Positions 46,197 to 55,685 of a stretch of DNA of 64,000 bases are shown here, piece after piece. The notes beneath the pieces are model-generated. The model ran no database searches. It was given only the letters and a program-made list of their open reading frames with translations, and was not told the DNA's origin. This stretch comes from Roseihalotalea indica (GTDB lineage: Bacteria; Bacteroidota; Bacteroidia; Cytophagales; Cyclobacteriaceae). The position numbers and the translations under genes were made by a program. Position 1 is the first letter of the stretch; every line of letters begins with the position of its first letter. Location of the stretch: assembly GCF_022458895.1 (NCBI RefSeq), contig NZ_JAINFL010000007.1, positions 124,001 to 188,000 on the forward strand, written 5' to 3'.

Positions 46197-46790
46197 TTAC
46201 TGACAAAATACAAATAACAGGATAGCTTGAAAGGCATGTAGAGAATCAGAAAGGTAGTGCTTCAGGGTTGAAAGAGAACGGTGGGCCAGTTTGTATACCG
46301 TGCGGGTTTGTACAGACATGATCTCGGCAATTTCCTGAAAGCTCAGTTGGTTATAGAAGCGTAGGTACAATACCTCTTGTTGCTTATTGGTAAGTTGATG
46401 TAAGGCCGTAACTAATTGCTCAGATACTTCTTCGGTTAAAGTATTATCCTGGCTTTGTGCTTCTGCCAGATGTTGGTGGAGGAAGTTGAAAATATCTTCT
46501 GTTTCAAGTGGAGATTCGTGGTTGGTATAAATCTTTCGCAGGATCTTCCTTCGTAAAGCTCCTAATAGGTAGGATCGGACTGATTTGACGGTGCTCAGCG
46601 TATCACGATCTTCCCAGAGGTCAGCAAACAGCTCCTGTACACAATCTTCTACCAGTTCCTGATTTGCCCGGAATTTGGCTCCGTATTGAAAAAGAGCATC
46701 AACATGATCAAAATATAGTCGTTCAAATTGCCTGCGAAAATCCCCCTCATCCGCAGCAAATCTAAGCACATCGCCCGTAGTTACCTTCAT
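46197..46790 (-). CDS. FecI-type ECF sigma factor
   Basis: A 197-residue sigma factor. Region 2 spans about 20-90 (FERLYFDHVDALFQYGAKF, ELVEDCVQELFADLWEDRD, SYLLGALRRKIL) and region 4 about 125-180 (LTNKQQEVLYLRFYNQLSFQEIAEIM, TRTVYKLAHRSLSTLKHYL). ATG 46790 is chosen over a TTG 33 bp upstream. The final 15 residues are hydrophobic (AFQAILLFVFC), which is odd for a soluble sigma factor. It should activate the SusC/SusD pair when the FecR partner receives a signal. Confidence 0.92.
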   Translation of the reverse strand: MKVTTGDVLRFAADEGDFRRQFERLYFDHVDALFQYGAKFRANQELVEDCVQELFADLWEDRDTLSTVKSVRSYLLGALRRKILRKIYTNHESPLETEDIFNFLHQHLAEAQSQDNTLTEEVSEQLVTALHQLTNKQQEVLYLRFYNQLSFQEIAEIMSVQTRTVYKLAHRSLSTLKHYLSDSLHAFQAILLFVFCQ

Positions 46791-46985
46791 AATTCTAGGT
46801 AAATCTAATTGGAAATAACGCAACTATTTATGGCATCCCAAAAAAGAATGGTGCCAAGTTACGATGATCCTGCTAAACATCACGATAAGGCCCCAGATAT
46901 TTGATTGACCGGCAACTCTGGGATATTCGTAGAAATTGTGGAAATTTGCGCCCGCAATATGTAGAACCTCAACGACACCTTTGTT

Positions 46986-47993
46986 TTGAAAATATCTGCT
47001 TCTCTATACTCTAACCGTCAGCGCCCACTCAAAGAATTAGTACAGGAATTAGACGCATTAGGCATAGATGCTTTCCATATTGATTGTAATGATGATCCTG
47101 CGGTATTCGACGATATCCGGGAGATTAAACAGCTCAGTGATACCCCAATTGATCTGCATATTATCTCGGCCGAGCCGGAAAAATATTATGCATTAATAGA
47201 AGAGCATCAGGTAGAATATGTGCAATTTCAGTATGAAACCATGCAGGGAAAACTGCTGCCCGCTCCGCCTGAAGGAACGGTCTATGGGTTAGCCGTGGTG
47301 TCTGATACTCCGCTGGAAGTATTTGAGCCCTACCAGGAGGTCTGTTCTTTTATTCTGCTCATGACCACCACGCCGGGGCAGAGCGGGGGAGTGTTTCGTA
47401 AAGATAACTTCAACCGTATCCGTCGATTTGGAAAGCAGTACACCAACAAAAAAATTCATGTGGATGGGGGCGTGAACGATGAGGTTTCGTTCATCTTGCG
47501 AAGTCTGGGAGTAGATTCGGCGGTGTCCGGGTCTTTTCTGGTGAATCATACCTCTATGGGAGCGGCACTGCTCGGCCTTAAGATGCACGAAGTACGCTCG
47601 CACTACCGGGTGAAAGATTTTATGATGGATCTTCAGGATGTGCCGCAACTATCACAGCAAAACGTAACGCTGGCCTCGGTGTTGAAGTCTATTGAAGATT
47701 ACGGACTGGGGTTTACTGCCGTAGTAGATGAAGAAAGGCGGCTTACCGGTATTTCAAGCAATGCCGATGTTCGGCGCGCCTTGTTACAGCACCTTGATGA
47801 TCTGCAAAATATCCCGGCGGCAACCTTGGTGAATGCCAAGCCGGTGCGTATCTCCGAAGATGCTACGGTGGAAGATCTGCTGGCTTTTGTGGCCGACCTG
47901 TCGTTTCCCATCCTGTTTCTGCCCGTGGTCAATGACCAGCAGCAGCTTACCGGCACCCTGATGTTCAACAACCTGATCCGGGGCGAGGGGTAA
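46986..47993 (+). CDS. Ribulose-phosphate 3-epimerase-like barrel fused to CBS pair
   Basis: A 335-residue fusion. Residues 1-205 form a ribulose-phosphate 3-epimerase-like TIM barrel that keeps all four metal/catalytic positions: His31 and Asp33 (FHIDCND), His58 (IDLHIIS) and Asp160 (IHVDGGVN), plus the phosphate loop TTTPGQSGG. Residues 210-335 form two CBS motifs (DVPQLSQQNVTLASVLKSIEDYGLGFTAVVDEERRLTGI; VRISEDATVEDLLAFVA), usually adenylate-binding sensors. It therefore looks like a pentose-phosphate epimerase gated by an adenine nucleotide. Start is TTG 46986, as an in-frame stop lies at 46962 and no ATG is available. It is divergent from the sigma gene. Confidence 0.83.
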   Translation: MKISASLYSNRQRPLKELVQELDALGIDAFHIDCNDDPAVFDDIREIKQLSDTPIDLHIISAEPEKYYALIEEHQVEYVQFQYETMQGKLLPAPPEGTVYGLAVVSDTPLEVFEPYQEVCSFILLMTTTPGQSGGVFRKDNFNRIRRFGKQYTNKKIHVDGGVNDEVSFILRSLGVDSAVSGSFLVNHTSMGAALLGLKMHEVRSHYRVKDFMMDLQDVPQLSQQNVTLASVLKSIEDYGLGFTAVVDEERRLTGISSNADVRRALLQHLDDLQNIPAATLVNAKPVRISEDATVEDLLAFVADLSFPILFLPVVNDQQQLTGTLMFNNLIRGEG

Positions 47994-47999
47994 GCGGCT

Positions 48000-48776
48000 T
48001 TATTCTATGTTTAATGCCTCCCGGATAGCTACTTCAACCGGACAATGATCAGTATCGGTTTTATATATTTCAAACGGTTTGGTCGGTAATAACGGAGGCT
48101 GGGCTAGAAAGCGAACATGTTTTCCCCGGTTTACCTGAGCGGCATGCACCAGAAAGGGGTGACAGAGATAGACGGTTCCGGCCTCGCCCGTGGCTTGCAC
48201 TTCGGGGCAGCCTTCTGTTATTTGCAGATTAAGCTCCGTAATCGGAGCACCGGTTGCGCTCATAGGCTCCAGCAGCCTGGCTACTATTTTATGCGAACCG
48301 ACCCGGATGCGGGTAGGGGCATCTTCTTCGCCAATATCCGAGAATAAAAACAGCATCAGCAGAGCCCGACCTCGGGAGTGCATATTCACGTACCAGCTTA
48401 GGTAATTGGCCGGATCAGAGGTTTCACCCGGAAAGCTTGCATCCACGTGCCAGCCAGTGTCTCTGGTATCCTCATTAGTCGGAAAGCGCACCGGAAACGA
48501 ACCCATACTTTGGGGAGGCGCCCAGCGTCCTTTACCCACTAGCTGATCATACGCCTCCCGGAGCAGCGGGGTATTAGCCGCTTGTAAAAATGGAGCTTGT
48601 TCATAATTGCCCAGCCAAACAACGGGGCGGGTCCAGGTGCTCCGATCTTCCGGGTTGCAGCCCGTATCCTTCCAGAGAATAGCCCGGCACTCATCGGCTA
48701 ATTGTCGGGGAAAGGCTTCGTCAATACGCACAAAACCCTGGTTGATAAATGCTTCTAGTTGGTGGTTATTGAGCAT
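48000..48776 (-). CDS. PhyH-like Fe(II)/2-oxoglutarate oxygenase (second)
   Basis: A 258-residue PhyH-family protein unlike the one at 10073. The metal triad is His110 and Asp112 (GWHVDAS) with His211 (CHPFLVHAAQ); Arg222 (GKHVRF) would bind 2-oxoglutarate. The core helices and RIRVGSHK loop fit the family. The start at 48776 (MLNNHQLEAF) replaces a weaker TTG at 48791. It is convergent with the Rpe-CBS gene, 6 bp between stops. The substrate is unknown. Confidence 0.86.
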   Translation of the reverse strand: MLNNHQLEAFINQGFVRIDEAFPRQLADECRAILWKDTGCNPEDRSTWTRPVVWLGNYEQAPFLQAANTPLLREAYDQLVGKGRWAPPQSMGSFPVRFPTNEDTRDTGWHVDASFPGETSDPANYLSWYVNMHSRGRALLMLFLFSDIGEEDAPTRIRVGSHKIVARLLEPMSATGAPITELNLQITEGCPEVQATGEAGTVYLCHPFLVHAAQVNRGKHVRFLAQPPLLPTKPFEIYKTDTDHCPVEVAIREALNIE

Positions 48777-48987
48777 TATGATTAGGATCAATTTAGCAAC
48801 TAATAAAACATAACCTTATTTACATATAAAGGTACGTTCTTATCTTAAAAAGAGGCGTGTTAAAGAATACTAGTTAAGAAGAATATGCTGTGACAAGCAA
48901 AATATTTCAAAAAAATCTATCGCAGCAAACCATAGTAAATATCCCTATATTGCGGCTTTTATTGAATACTCGTTAACCCTGACCAAT

Positions 48988-49986
48988 ATGATCATTCATC
49001 TGAAAGAAAGTGTAAGCCACGAAGAAGCCGCTCAACTAGCCGAACGAGCGCAGGCTCAGTATTTTCGCCGCAACGAGCAGCCGGTGCTTATCACCTCTTC
49101 GGGTACGAAAGAAATACCCGCATTTCTGAAGGAGCATGCCACCGAACACTTTGTGATGGCCTCTGACATCCAACTGGCCAGCCGTACTTACCAGAAAGAC
49201 ACGCGCGAAGTAGCGATCAACCATGTGACGGTGGGCGGAGCTACTAATAATACGTTGATGATTACCGGGCCATGCTCTATAGAATCGTGGGAGCAGATTG
49301 TGACTTGTGCCGATATGCTGAAAGAGCTGGGCATCACTACCTTACGAGCCGGTTGCTTCAAGCCTCGTACCTCCCCTTATTCCTTTCAGGGCCTGGGTAT
49401 GGAAGGGCTGAAGATGCTGGCTCAGATCCGGGAAGAGTACGGCTTCAATATCATTACCGAAGTGCGGGACGCCACCCAGGTGGAGGCGGTGATTGAATAT
49501 GCGGATATTGTACAGATTGGAGCCAAAGCCATGTACGATCAGGGTATTCTGCGTACCTGTGGGGAAAGCCGAAAACCAGTACTGCTGAAACGGCATTTTG
49601 GGGCTACTTTACAGGAGTTTGTGCAGGCGGCCGAGTTCGTTCTGTCGGGCGGAAATGAGCAGGTAATGCTGTGCGAGCGGGGTATCCGAACCTTTGAAAC
49701 CAAAACCCGCTTTACGCTGGACCTGTGCGGAGTATCGTACCTGAAAGAACATATCAACTTACCGGTGATTCTGGATACCAGCCACGCAATGGGCTATTCT
49801 TACGGAGTGCCGGACCTTACCCGGGCCTGCGTGGCAATGGGAGTGGACGGCTTGCTGATTGAGTCGCACCCCAACCCCAAGGTGGCTAAGTCGGATGCCG
49901 CGCAACAACTGAACCTGGATGAGTTCCGGGCACTGTACCGCAGCATTCAGCCCATTGCCCAAGCGGTAGGGCGTAGTCTGGTATAA
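48988..49986 (+). CDS. aroF: 3-deoxy-7-phosphoheptulonate (DAHP) synthase
   Basis: A 332-residue cytosolic enzyme of type I-beta that condenses phosphoenolpyruvate and erythrose 4-phosphate, the first step of the shikimate pathway. An N-terminal ferredoxin-like regulatory domain (about 1-70) precedes the barrel. Motifs are clear: ITGPCSIES, LRAGCFKPRTSPYSFQG, KPVLLKRHFGAT, CERGIRTFE and DTSHAMGYS, ending with IESHPNPKVAKSDA. Erythrose 4-phosphate comes from the pentose phosphate pathway, which links it loosely to the epimerase-like neighbour. It is followed by its own terminator and appears monocistronic. Confidence 0.95.
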   Translation: MIIHLKESVSHEEAAQLAERAQAQYFRRNEQPVLITSSGTKEIPAFLKEHATEHFVMASDIQLASRTYQKDTREVAINHVTVGGATNNTLMITGPCSIESWEQIVTCADMLKELGITTLRAGCFKPRTSPYSFQGLGMEGLKMLAQIREEYGFNIITEVRDATQVEAVIEYADIVQIGAKAMYDQGILRTCGESRKPVLLKRHFGATLQEFVQAAEFVLSGGNEQVMLCERGIRTFETKTRFTLDLCGVSYLKEHINLPVILDTSHAMGYSYGVPDLTRACVAMGVDGLLIESHPNPKVAKSDAAQQLNLDEFRALYRSIQPIAQAVGRSLV

Positions 49987-50009
49987 GAGGCGCTCTTTCA
50001 ATCTTGATT

Positions 50010-50066
50010 AAAGCCCGTATGGAAGCTGGTATTTTGTAGCTGGCGACCATTCGGGCTTTTTTGTTT
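50010..50066 (+). terminator. Terminator of DAHP synthase gene
   Basis: AAAGCCCG (50010-50017) pairs with CGGGCTTT (50052-50059), extended inward by ATGG/CCAT, and runs into T-rich sequence. The interior is longer than in most terminators (about 34 nt). Confidence 0.75.
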
Positions 50067-50069
50067 TTT

Positions 50070-50497
50070 GTATGAGCTCATCGCTCGTAAGGAGAGCGTA
50101 ACACCAAAATTGCCACCGGGCTGATAGTAAAATGAACCTGTTTTTTTACCTGCTCAGAATTTTATACTTTGCGCGTTTTTATCCGGCGAAAAGTAAGAAA
50201 TTTCATGCCGTTTTGCCTGAGTATAAAAATAGAAATGGTAAGAGTTTGACAAACGAGCGGTTACTATAAGGGTTAATATTCACAGAAGAATAAATAACCC
50301 CCTTTTTCTAAACCAATTGCTAGCCATACTGCTTATCTATGTACAACCAACCGAGCTACATATTTAAGGAGATTTTTTAAACTCCTCTACACCTACGCTA
50401 CTACCTTTTTACGCCTCACGAATCATTTTTCGTTGACGCTCACTTTGTTGCTTATTCGATTAGAAGACAATCGTTTTTTAACCTAATATTTTTTATA
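50070..50497. other. Leader/control region of SusCD locus 3
   Basis: About 430 bp without a gene. A near-consensus promoter box TATACTTTG sits near 50163-50171 but its spacing is off. A terminator-like hairpin lies at 50270-50307: outer arms GGGTTA/TAACCC, inner arms TATTC/GAATA, then CCTTTTT. If transcription starts upstream, that hairpin could attenuate the SusC transcript. Confidence 0.4.
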
Positions 50498-53400
50498 ATG
50501 ATTCATCACCTACACAACGTAACCCGCTGGGCAGTCTTTCTAGGGATTGCCCTTGGTGCTTCAAACGCGCAGACCGCCGAAGCACATTCTGTGGTGACTA
50601 CAGCACTTTCATTTACCGTAAGTGCCGAAGCACCAAATAAAATATTCTTTGAAGATCATACCTGGGTAGAAAAAACCATTACCGGCCAGGTAACCGATGC
50701 AAGTGATGGTACCGGTTTGCCGGGGGTAAATGTACTTGTTAAAGGCACCACCATTGGAACCGTTACCGACTTAGACGGTAATTATACACTTAATGCACCA
50801 GATGATGCCGAAATATTAGTGTTTTCATCAGTAGGCTATACAGCTCAGGAAGTGCCCATTGGTAGTCAATCTGAAATTAATGTACAGTTGGACACTGATG
50901 TGCAGATGCTGGAAGACCAGGTAGTGGTTATCGGCTACGGACAAGTGCAGAAGAGCGACCTTACTGGCTCGGTTTCTAAGTTGGATGGAGGCGAACTGGC
51001 TTCTGTACCATCGCAATCACCGGTGCAGGGGTTGCAGGGAAAAGTAGCAGGTGTGCAGGTAACCAGTAGCTCGGGAGCACCAGGGGCGGCACCCTTTATC
51101 CGTATTCGCGGTACTGGTACCTTAAATGATGCGTCGCCTCTGTTTGTAGTAGATGGTGTATTGCTGCGGAATCCGGAAGATATTAACTACCTTAACTCTG
51201 AGGATATTGAGTCGATGGAAGTGCTGAAAGATGCTTCCGCTACGGCCATCTACGGAGCACGGGGAGCCAACGGGGTAGTAATCATCACCACCAAGAAAGG
51301 AGAGGAAGGCGCCGCCCGGGTGAATGCGGATGTCTCGTATGGACTCCAGACAATCCCCACAAAAATTGATTTGCTAAATGGACCGGAGTGGCGACAGTTT
51401 GCAAATGAGGTCGACCCTACCGCTTTTCCCATTACTGATGTGCCCAGTACCGACTGGCAGAATTTGGTGTTTGATGAACCCGCCGGCTTACTGGATGCTA
51501 ACCTATCCGTGTCGGGGGGAAGTGAAAACATAAGTTACTATGTGGCTGCCGGTTATTTTCAACAGGACGGGGTGATTCCCTCTTCTGATTATGAAAGAAT
51601 ATCGCTGCGTCTGAACAATTCTTATAAGCTTTCGGACAACATCACGGTAGGGCACAACATTTCGGTGGCTCGCTCGGTGCGCAATGATGAACCGGGTAGT
51701 ATTATAGGAGCCGTATACCGGGCTCGTCCGGATATTGCGCCTTATACCGCTAATGGTGGTTTCTCGGAGGTGCCTTCGCTATCCAACCCTCTGGCATCTA
51801 TTGCTTACAATAATAATACCCTGACGGGTCTGCAAGGGGTGGGTAACATCTATGCCGAAGCAACCTTTCTGGATCACTTTACTTTGCGCAGTAGCTACGG
51901 TATTAGTGCGAACTTCACCAAGCGGGTAAATTTTGTGCCGGAGTATTTTGTCTCATCCAATCAGCAGAATGACCTTAGTGACCTGACAGTGCGCCGCGAG
52001 GATGATACGCGCTGGTTCTGGGAAAATACCTTGAATTATAACCAGGAGTTTGGAGTACATCGCGTGGATGGAGTGGTTGGTTTTACCTTGCAGGAAGAAC
52101 AGTTTGAGTTTCTGGAAAGCCGTACCGAAGGTCTGGTCAGAGGAAATGATGACCTTCGTTACATAGATTCAGGACAGACCGACCAAGAGCAAACCGATGG
52201 CAATGGCGACCATCAGGCGATTCAATCATTCCTGTTCCGGGCCAACTACTCGTACGATAGCCGCTATCTGTTAACCGTTACGGGCCGTTTGGACGCTTCT
52301 TCGGTGTTTGGTGCCAATTACCAGTATGGTTTCTTTCCCTCAGTAGGTTTAGGGTGGAACATTGCCAACGAACCTTTCCTGGAGGATAATGGCGTATTAT
52401 CCAATTTAAAACTACGAGGTAGCTGGGGAGTTACCGGTAACGACCGAATTGGTGCGGAAGCGCGCTTCGCTTTGATTGATACATCTATTGATGCCATCTT
52501 CGGACCCAATGAGATACTAACTCCAGGAGCAACAATCGGTGTAACCGCCAACGAAAACCTGCGCTGGGAAGAAACAACTCAGTTAGACGTCGGGCTGGAA
52601 ATTGGTTTCCTGGAAGGCCGCCTGAATATAGAGGGAGACTATTATGATCGTACCACGCGTGATATTCTGGTACCGGTCTTTGTACCCGGTTATTTTGGCA
52701 ACGGTCCGTTCGTAAGCGTAGTCTTCAACACGGCTGAGGTGCTAAACCGGGGATTTGAGTTCACTGTTAGCTGGCGCGATCAGGTGGGTGACTTCCGGTA
52801 TGGCTTTGCCGCGAATGGGACTACCGTTCATAATGAAGTGCTGAATATCGGGTCGGATGCCGGAGTGAATTCATTCATTACGGGCGGTAGCCTGGGCAAT
52901 GGTCAGACGGTAACCCGCACCGAAGTAGGCCGGCCCATTGGTTCTTTTTATGGATACGAGATAGCCGGAGTCTTCCAAAGCCAGGAAGAAGTAGATAACT
53001 CCGCCAGCCTGAGCGGTCAGGGTGCCGGTGATTTTCGCTATGTTGATCAGAATGGCTTAGATGAAAGCGGCAACTTAAGCGGACAAGCCGATGGCGCTAT
53101 TACCCAGGAGGACCGGAATTTTATTGGCTCGCCCATTCCTGATTTTATCTATGGTTTTAATTTTAATCTGGGCTATAAAGGCTTTGATTTACAGGCTGAT
53201 TTTCAGGGGCAGTTGGGCAATGAAATATACAATGGTAAGCGAGCCCAGCGTTTTGCCTTTGCTAACTATCAGGGGCTTTGGAGAGATCGCTGGACTGGCC
53301 CTGGAACCAGCAATAGTGTGCCCCGCGCCAGTTCGGGTGGGGTGAATTTTGAACCTTCCACCTTCTTTGTTGAAGACGGTAGTTTCTTGCGCTTGCGAAC

Positions 53401-53641
53401 GGTTACCTTAGGGTATAATCTGCCGGCCACAGTAGCTGAGAATCTGAGCCTGACCAATGCCCGGCTTTACGTGCGAGGTACGAACCTGTTTACCATTACC
53501 AACTACAGTGGGTATTCACCCGAAATCAGTGTAGCCAATCCGGATAATAATTCGTACGGCACACCCACCGCCGCCGGTATTGACCTGGGGGTATACCCGG
53601 TAACGTCTATTTATTCGGTAGGGGTCAATGTTACTTTTTAA
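50498..53641 (+). CDS. SusC-type TonB-linked transporter (locus 3)
   Basis: A 1047-residue outer membrane transporter of the GH144-linked locus. The signal region (about 1-30, GASNAQTAEA) is followed by an unusual 30-residue linker and the carboxypeptidase-regulatory-like domain (about 62-145; GTGLPGVNVLVKGTTIGTVTD). The plug (GLQGKVAGVQVTSSSGAP, GARGANGVVIITTKKG) and barrel end in VNVTF. No STN domain. It should import oligosaccharides released by the surface glucanase. The SusD gene follows after 86 bp. Confidence 0.95.
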   Translation: MIHHLHNVTRWAVFLGIALGASNAQTAEAHSVVTTALSFTVSAEAPNKIFFEDHTWVEKTITGQVTDASDGTGLPGVNVLVKGTTIGTVTDLDGNYTLNAPDDAEILVFSSVGYTAQEVPIGSQSEINVQLDTDVQMLEDQVVVIGYGQVQKSDLTGSVSKLDGGELASVPSQSPVQGLQGKVAGVQVTSSSGAPGAAPFIRIRGTGTLNDASPLFVVDGVLLRNPEDINYLNSEDIESMEVLKDASATAIYGARGANGVVIITTKKGEEGAARVNADVSYGLQTIPTKIDLLNGPEWRQFANEVDPTAFPITDVPSTDWQNLVFDEPAGLLDANLSVSGGSENISYYVAAGYFQQDGVIPSSDYERISLRLNNSYKLSDNITVGHNISVARSVRNDEPGSIIGAVYRARPDIAPYTANGGFSEVPSLSNPLASIAYNNNTLTGLQGVGNIYAEATFLDHFTLRSSYGISANFTKRVNFVPEYFVSSNQQNDLSDLTVRREDDTRWFWENTLNYNQEFGVHRVDGVVGFTLQEEQFEFLESRTEGLVRGNDDLRYIDSGQTDQEQTDGNGDHQAIQSFLFRANYSYDSRYLLTVTGRLDASSVFGANYQYGFFPSVGLGWNIANEPFLEDNGVLSNLKLRGSWGVTGNDRIGAEARFALIDTSIDAIFGPNEILTPGATIGVTANENLRWEETTQLDVGLEIGFLEGRLNIEGDYYDRTTRDILVPVFVPGYFGNGPFVSVVFNTAEVLNRGFEFTVSWRDQVGDFRYGFAANGTTVHNEVLNIGSDAGVNSFITGGSLGNGQTVTRTEVGRPIGSFYGYEIAGVFQSQEEVDNSASLSGQGAGDFRYVDQNGLDESGNLSGQADGAITQEDRNFIGSPIPDFIYGFNFNLGYKGFDLQADFQGQLGNEIYNGKRAQRFAFANYQGLWRDRWTGPGTSNSVPRASSGGVNFEPSTFFVEDGSFLRLRTVTLGYNLPATVAENLSLTNARLYVRGTNLFTITNYSGYSPEISVANPDNNSYGTPTAAGIDLGVYPVTSIYSVGVNVTF

Positions 53642-53727
53642 GGAAATAGTGAGCATGAACATGGCTTTATCACGCAAGCATGGAGCCAGTGTTCGTCCTT
53701 TTTTTCACTCATTAACCATACGTTAAC

Positions 53728-55215
53728 ATGAATTATATAAAAAAATCCATCGTTCCGCTATTCGTTGGAATACTATTGCTGAGCACCAGTTGCGAAGATT
53801 TTCTGGACAAAGAGCCGTTGGGCGACTTAACCACGGAGGCCTATTTTGAAACCCAGGAAGATGCCATACTATCCACCAATGCTATATATAATGCCTACCG
53901 TGCCTGGTATGTAACCGGCGGCTTTCCCATTGCCGATATCATGTCGGATGATATGGTGAAGGGGAGTAGCCCTCAGGATGGTGCTAATCTTAACCAATTG
54001 GATGACTTTACCTTTACCTCTAGTTACGGAGCATTCTCTAATGTTTGGGCCGCACTGTATGTGGGAGTGCGCCGCGCCAATATTGTGATTGAGGAGATTC
54101 CTGCTATTGAAATGGATGAAGCGTTGAAAACCCGCCTGCTGGCCGAAGCTCGTTTCTTACGAGCATCTTTTTACTTTGAGCTGGCTCGCTCGTACGGTGA
54201 CCTGCCCAAAATCCTGACTGCCACCCCGGATCGACAATTGCCCCGCTCGCCGGTTGATGAAATCTATAATGAAATCATCATTCCCGATCTACAATTTGCC
54301 GCCGATAACCTGCCCCTGAAAAGCGAGTACGACGTTAATGATCTAGGGCGAGCTACCCAGGGAGCTGCCCAGGGGTTGCTGGCTAAAGTTTATTTGTATC
54401 GGGGAGATTTTACTAATGCTCAGGCGTTGGCAGAAGCCGTAATTAATTCCGGAGAATATTCGCTACCGCCCAACTTTGCCGATGAATACTCACCTAGTGT
54501 GGTGCAGGGCCCCGGCTCGGTCTTTGAGATCAGTGCTATTGAGGAAAATTATGAAAATGGGGGAAATCAGTACGGACAGACCCAGGGGGTGCGCGGACAG
54601 GTAGTGGTAGGCAGTGATACGGTTAGTAAAGGCTGGGGATTTGGTCGACCGACTTTGGATATCATTAACTTTTACCCCGAAGGTGATCCTCGTATGGATG
54701 CCTCAGTGATCTTCCTGGGTGATACCCTGTATGGTGAGATTGTCCTCGGTGATGGAGGCACGCCTGATACTACTTTTACCAGCACGGGTGAAGTTGATCA
54801 ACTGGAAACCTATAACCAGAAGGTATTTATGCCCGGCATTGATCAGGCTCAGTTTGGGTATAACCGTAAAATGCTACGTTATGCTGATGTGCTGCTCATA
54901 GCTGCCGAAGCGGCAAACGAAAACAATAATTCCGCCGCTGCCCTGGACTATCTAAACATGGTGCACATGCGATCCATGCCAGATTCTCCAATTACTGCTA
55001 CCGATCAAGCTACCTTACGGCAGTTGATCTATGATGAACGCCGGGCTGAACTGGCTTTTGAAGGTGAGCGCTATTATGATCTGGTACGTACCGGTCAAGC
55101 CCCCACCGTATTAGGTCCATTGGGCTTTCAGGAAGGCCGAAACGAGCTCTTCCCGGTGCCGCAGAGCGAGATTGATATCACCGAAGGGGCAGTCTCCCAG
55201 AATCCGGGGTATTAA
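53728..55215 (+). CDS. SusD/RagB-like lipoprotein (locus 3)
   Basis: A 495-residue surface glycan-binding lipoprotein (lipobox STSC, Cys22; CEDFLDKEPLGDLT). Family signatures include AEARFLRASFYFELARSYGDLPKIL and the C-terminal DERRAELAFEGERYYDLVRTGQAP ... LFPVPQSEIDITEGAVSQNPGY. It pairs with the SusC upstream and probably presents glucan chains for import. A 470-bp spacer with a tandem repeat separates it from the GH144 gene. Confidence 0.95.
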   Translation: MNYIKKSIVPLFVGILLLSTSCEDFLDKEPLGDLTTEAYFETQEDAILSTNAIYNAYRAWYVTGGFPIADIMSDDMVKGSSPQDGANLNQLDDFTFTSSYGAFSNVWAALYVGVRRANIVIEEIPAIEMDEALKTRLLAEARFLRASFYFELARSYGDLPKILTATPDRQLPRSPVDEIYNEIIIPDLQFAADNLPLKSEYDVNDLGRATQGAAQGLLAKVYLYRGDFTNAQALAEAVINSGEYSLPPNFADEYSPSVVQGPGSVFEISAIEENYENGGNQYGQTQGVRGQVVVGSDTVSKGWGFGRPTLDIINFYPEGDPRMDASVIFLGDTLYGEIVLGDGGTPDTTFTSTGEVDQLETYNQKVFMPGIDQAQFGYNRKMLRYADVLLIAAEAANENNNSAAALDYLNMVHMRSMPDSPITATDQATLRQLIYDERRAELAFEGERYYDLVRTGQAPTVLGPLGFQEGRNELFPVPQSEIDITEGAVSQNPGY

Positions 55216-55315
55216 TTAGATGTTAGGTTTTAGGGGGTTAGGTATCAGAAGTCAGATACCATATGAGGTGAAATATATTCCAACACCTACCCCCTGATTC
55301 CCAACCCCAGTCACA

Positions 55316-55460
55316 GGAAGCACTTTCCGGTGCCTCGGAATAATTTCCCGCTAACAGGGAAGCCTTTCCAGTGGCTCGGAATAACTTACCGGAGCACAGG
55401 GAATAACTTCCGGTGCTTCGGAATAATTTCCCGCTAACAGGGAAGCCTTCCCGGCGAACG
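55316..55460. repeat. Seven-unit tandem array of a 20-22 bp GGAA-headed repeat
   Basis: Seven consecutive units start at 55316, 55337, 55358, 55378, 55400, 55420 and 55441, each beginning GGAA and carrying TTCC/TTACC near the middle. Units 2 and 6 are identical (GGAATAATTTCCCGCTAACAG). Units 1-3 resemble units 5-7, giving a higher-order period of about 83 bp. The TTCC and GGAA words alternate, so many overlapping hairpins are possible. It lies between the SusD and GH144 genes. Confidence 0.85.
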
Positions 55461-55685
55461 GGCATAACATGAATGCTCTTGGGGGCTAACAAAAAAGGCT
55501 TAAGATGTGCTTTTTACTAACAAGAGAGACAAATTAGCCATGTTAAGTAAGATTACACGAACAAAAGAACCTTCCTGATGAGCTTTTAGGCCGATTGCTC
55601 TGCCAAAACGAGGTTTAAAGCGCTTCAGCCCTATTTTCAATAGTACAATACCCTGCTGCTACTAACTACAGAAAATTACCATACT

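Noticed and set aside
55316..55460. CRISPR array
   Set aside because: Units abut without unique spacers, unit length is about 20 bp, and no cas gene is present.
55238..55492. Minus-strand frame of 84 codons across the tandem repeat
   Set aside because: Its pseudo-repetitive peptide (GKLFRATGK...) is produced by the DNA repeat; the 83-bp period is not a multiple of three and no start or signal is convincing.
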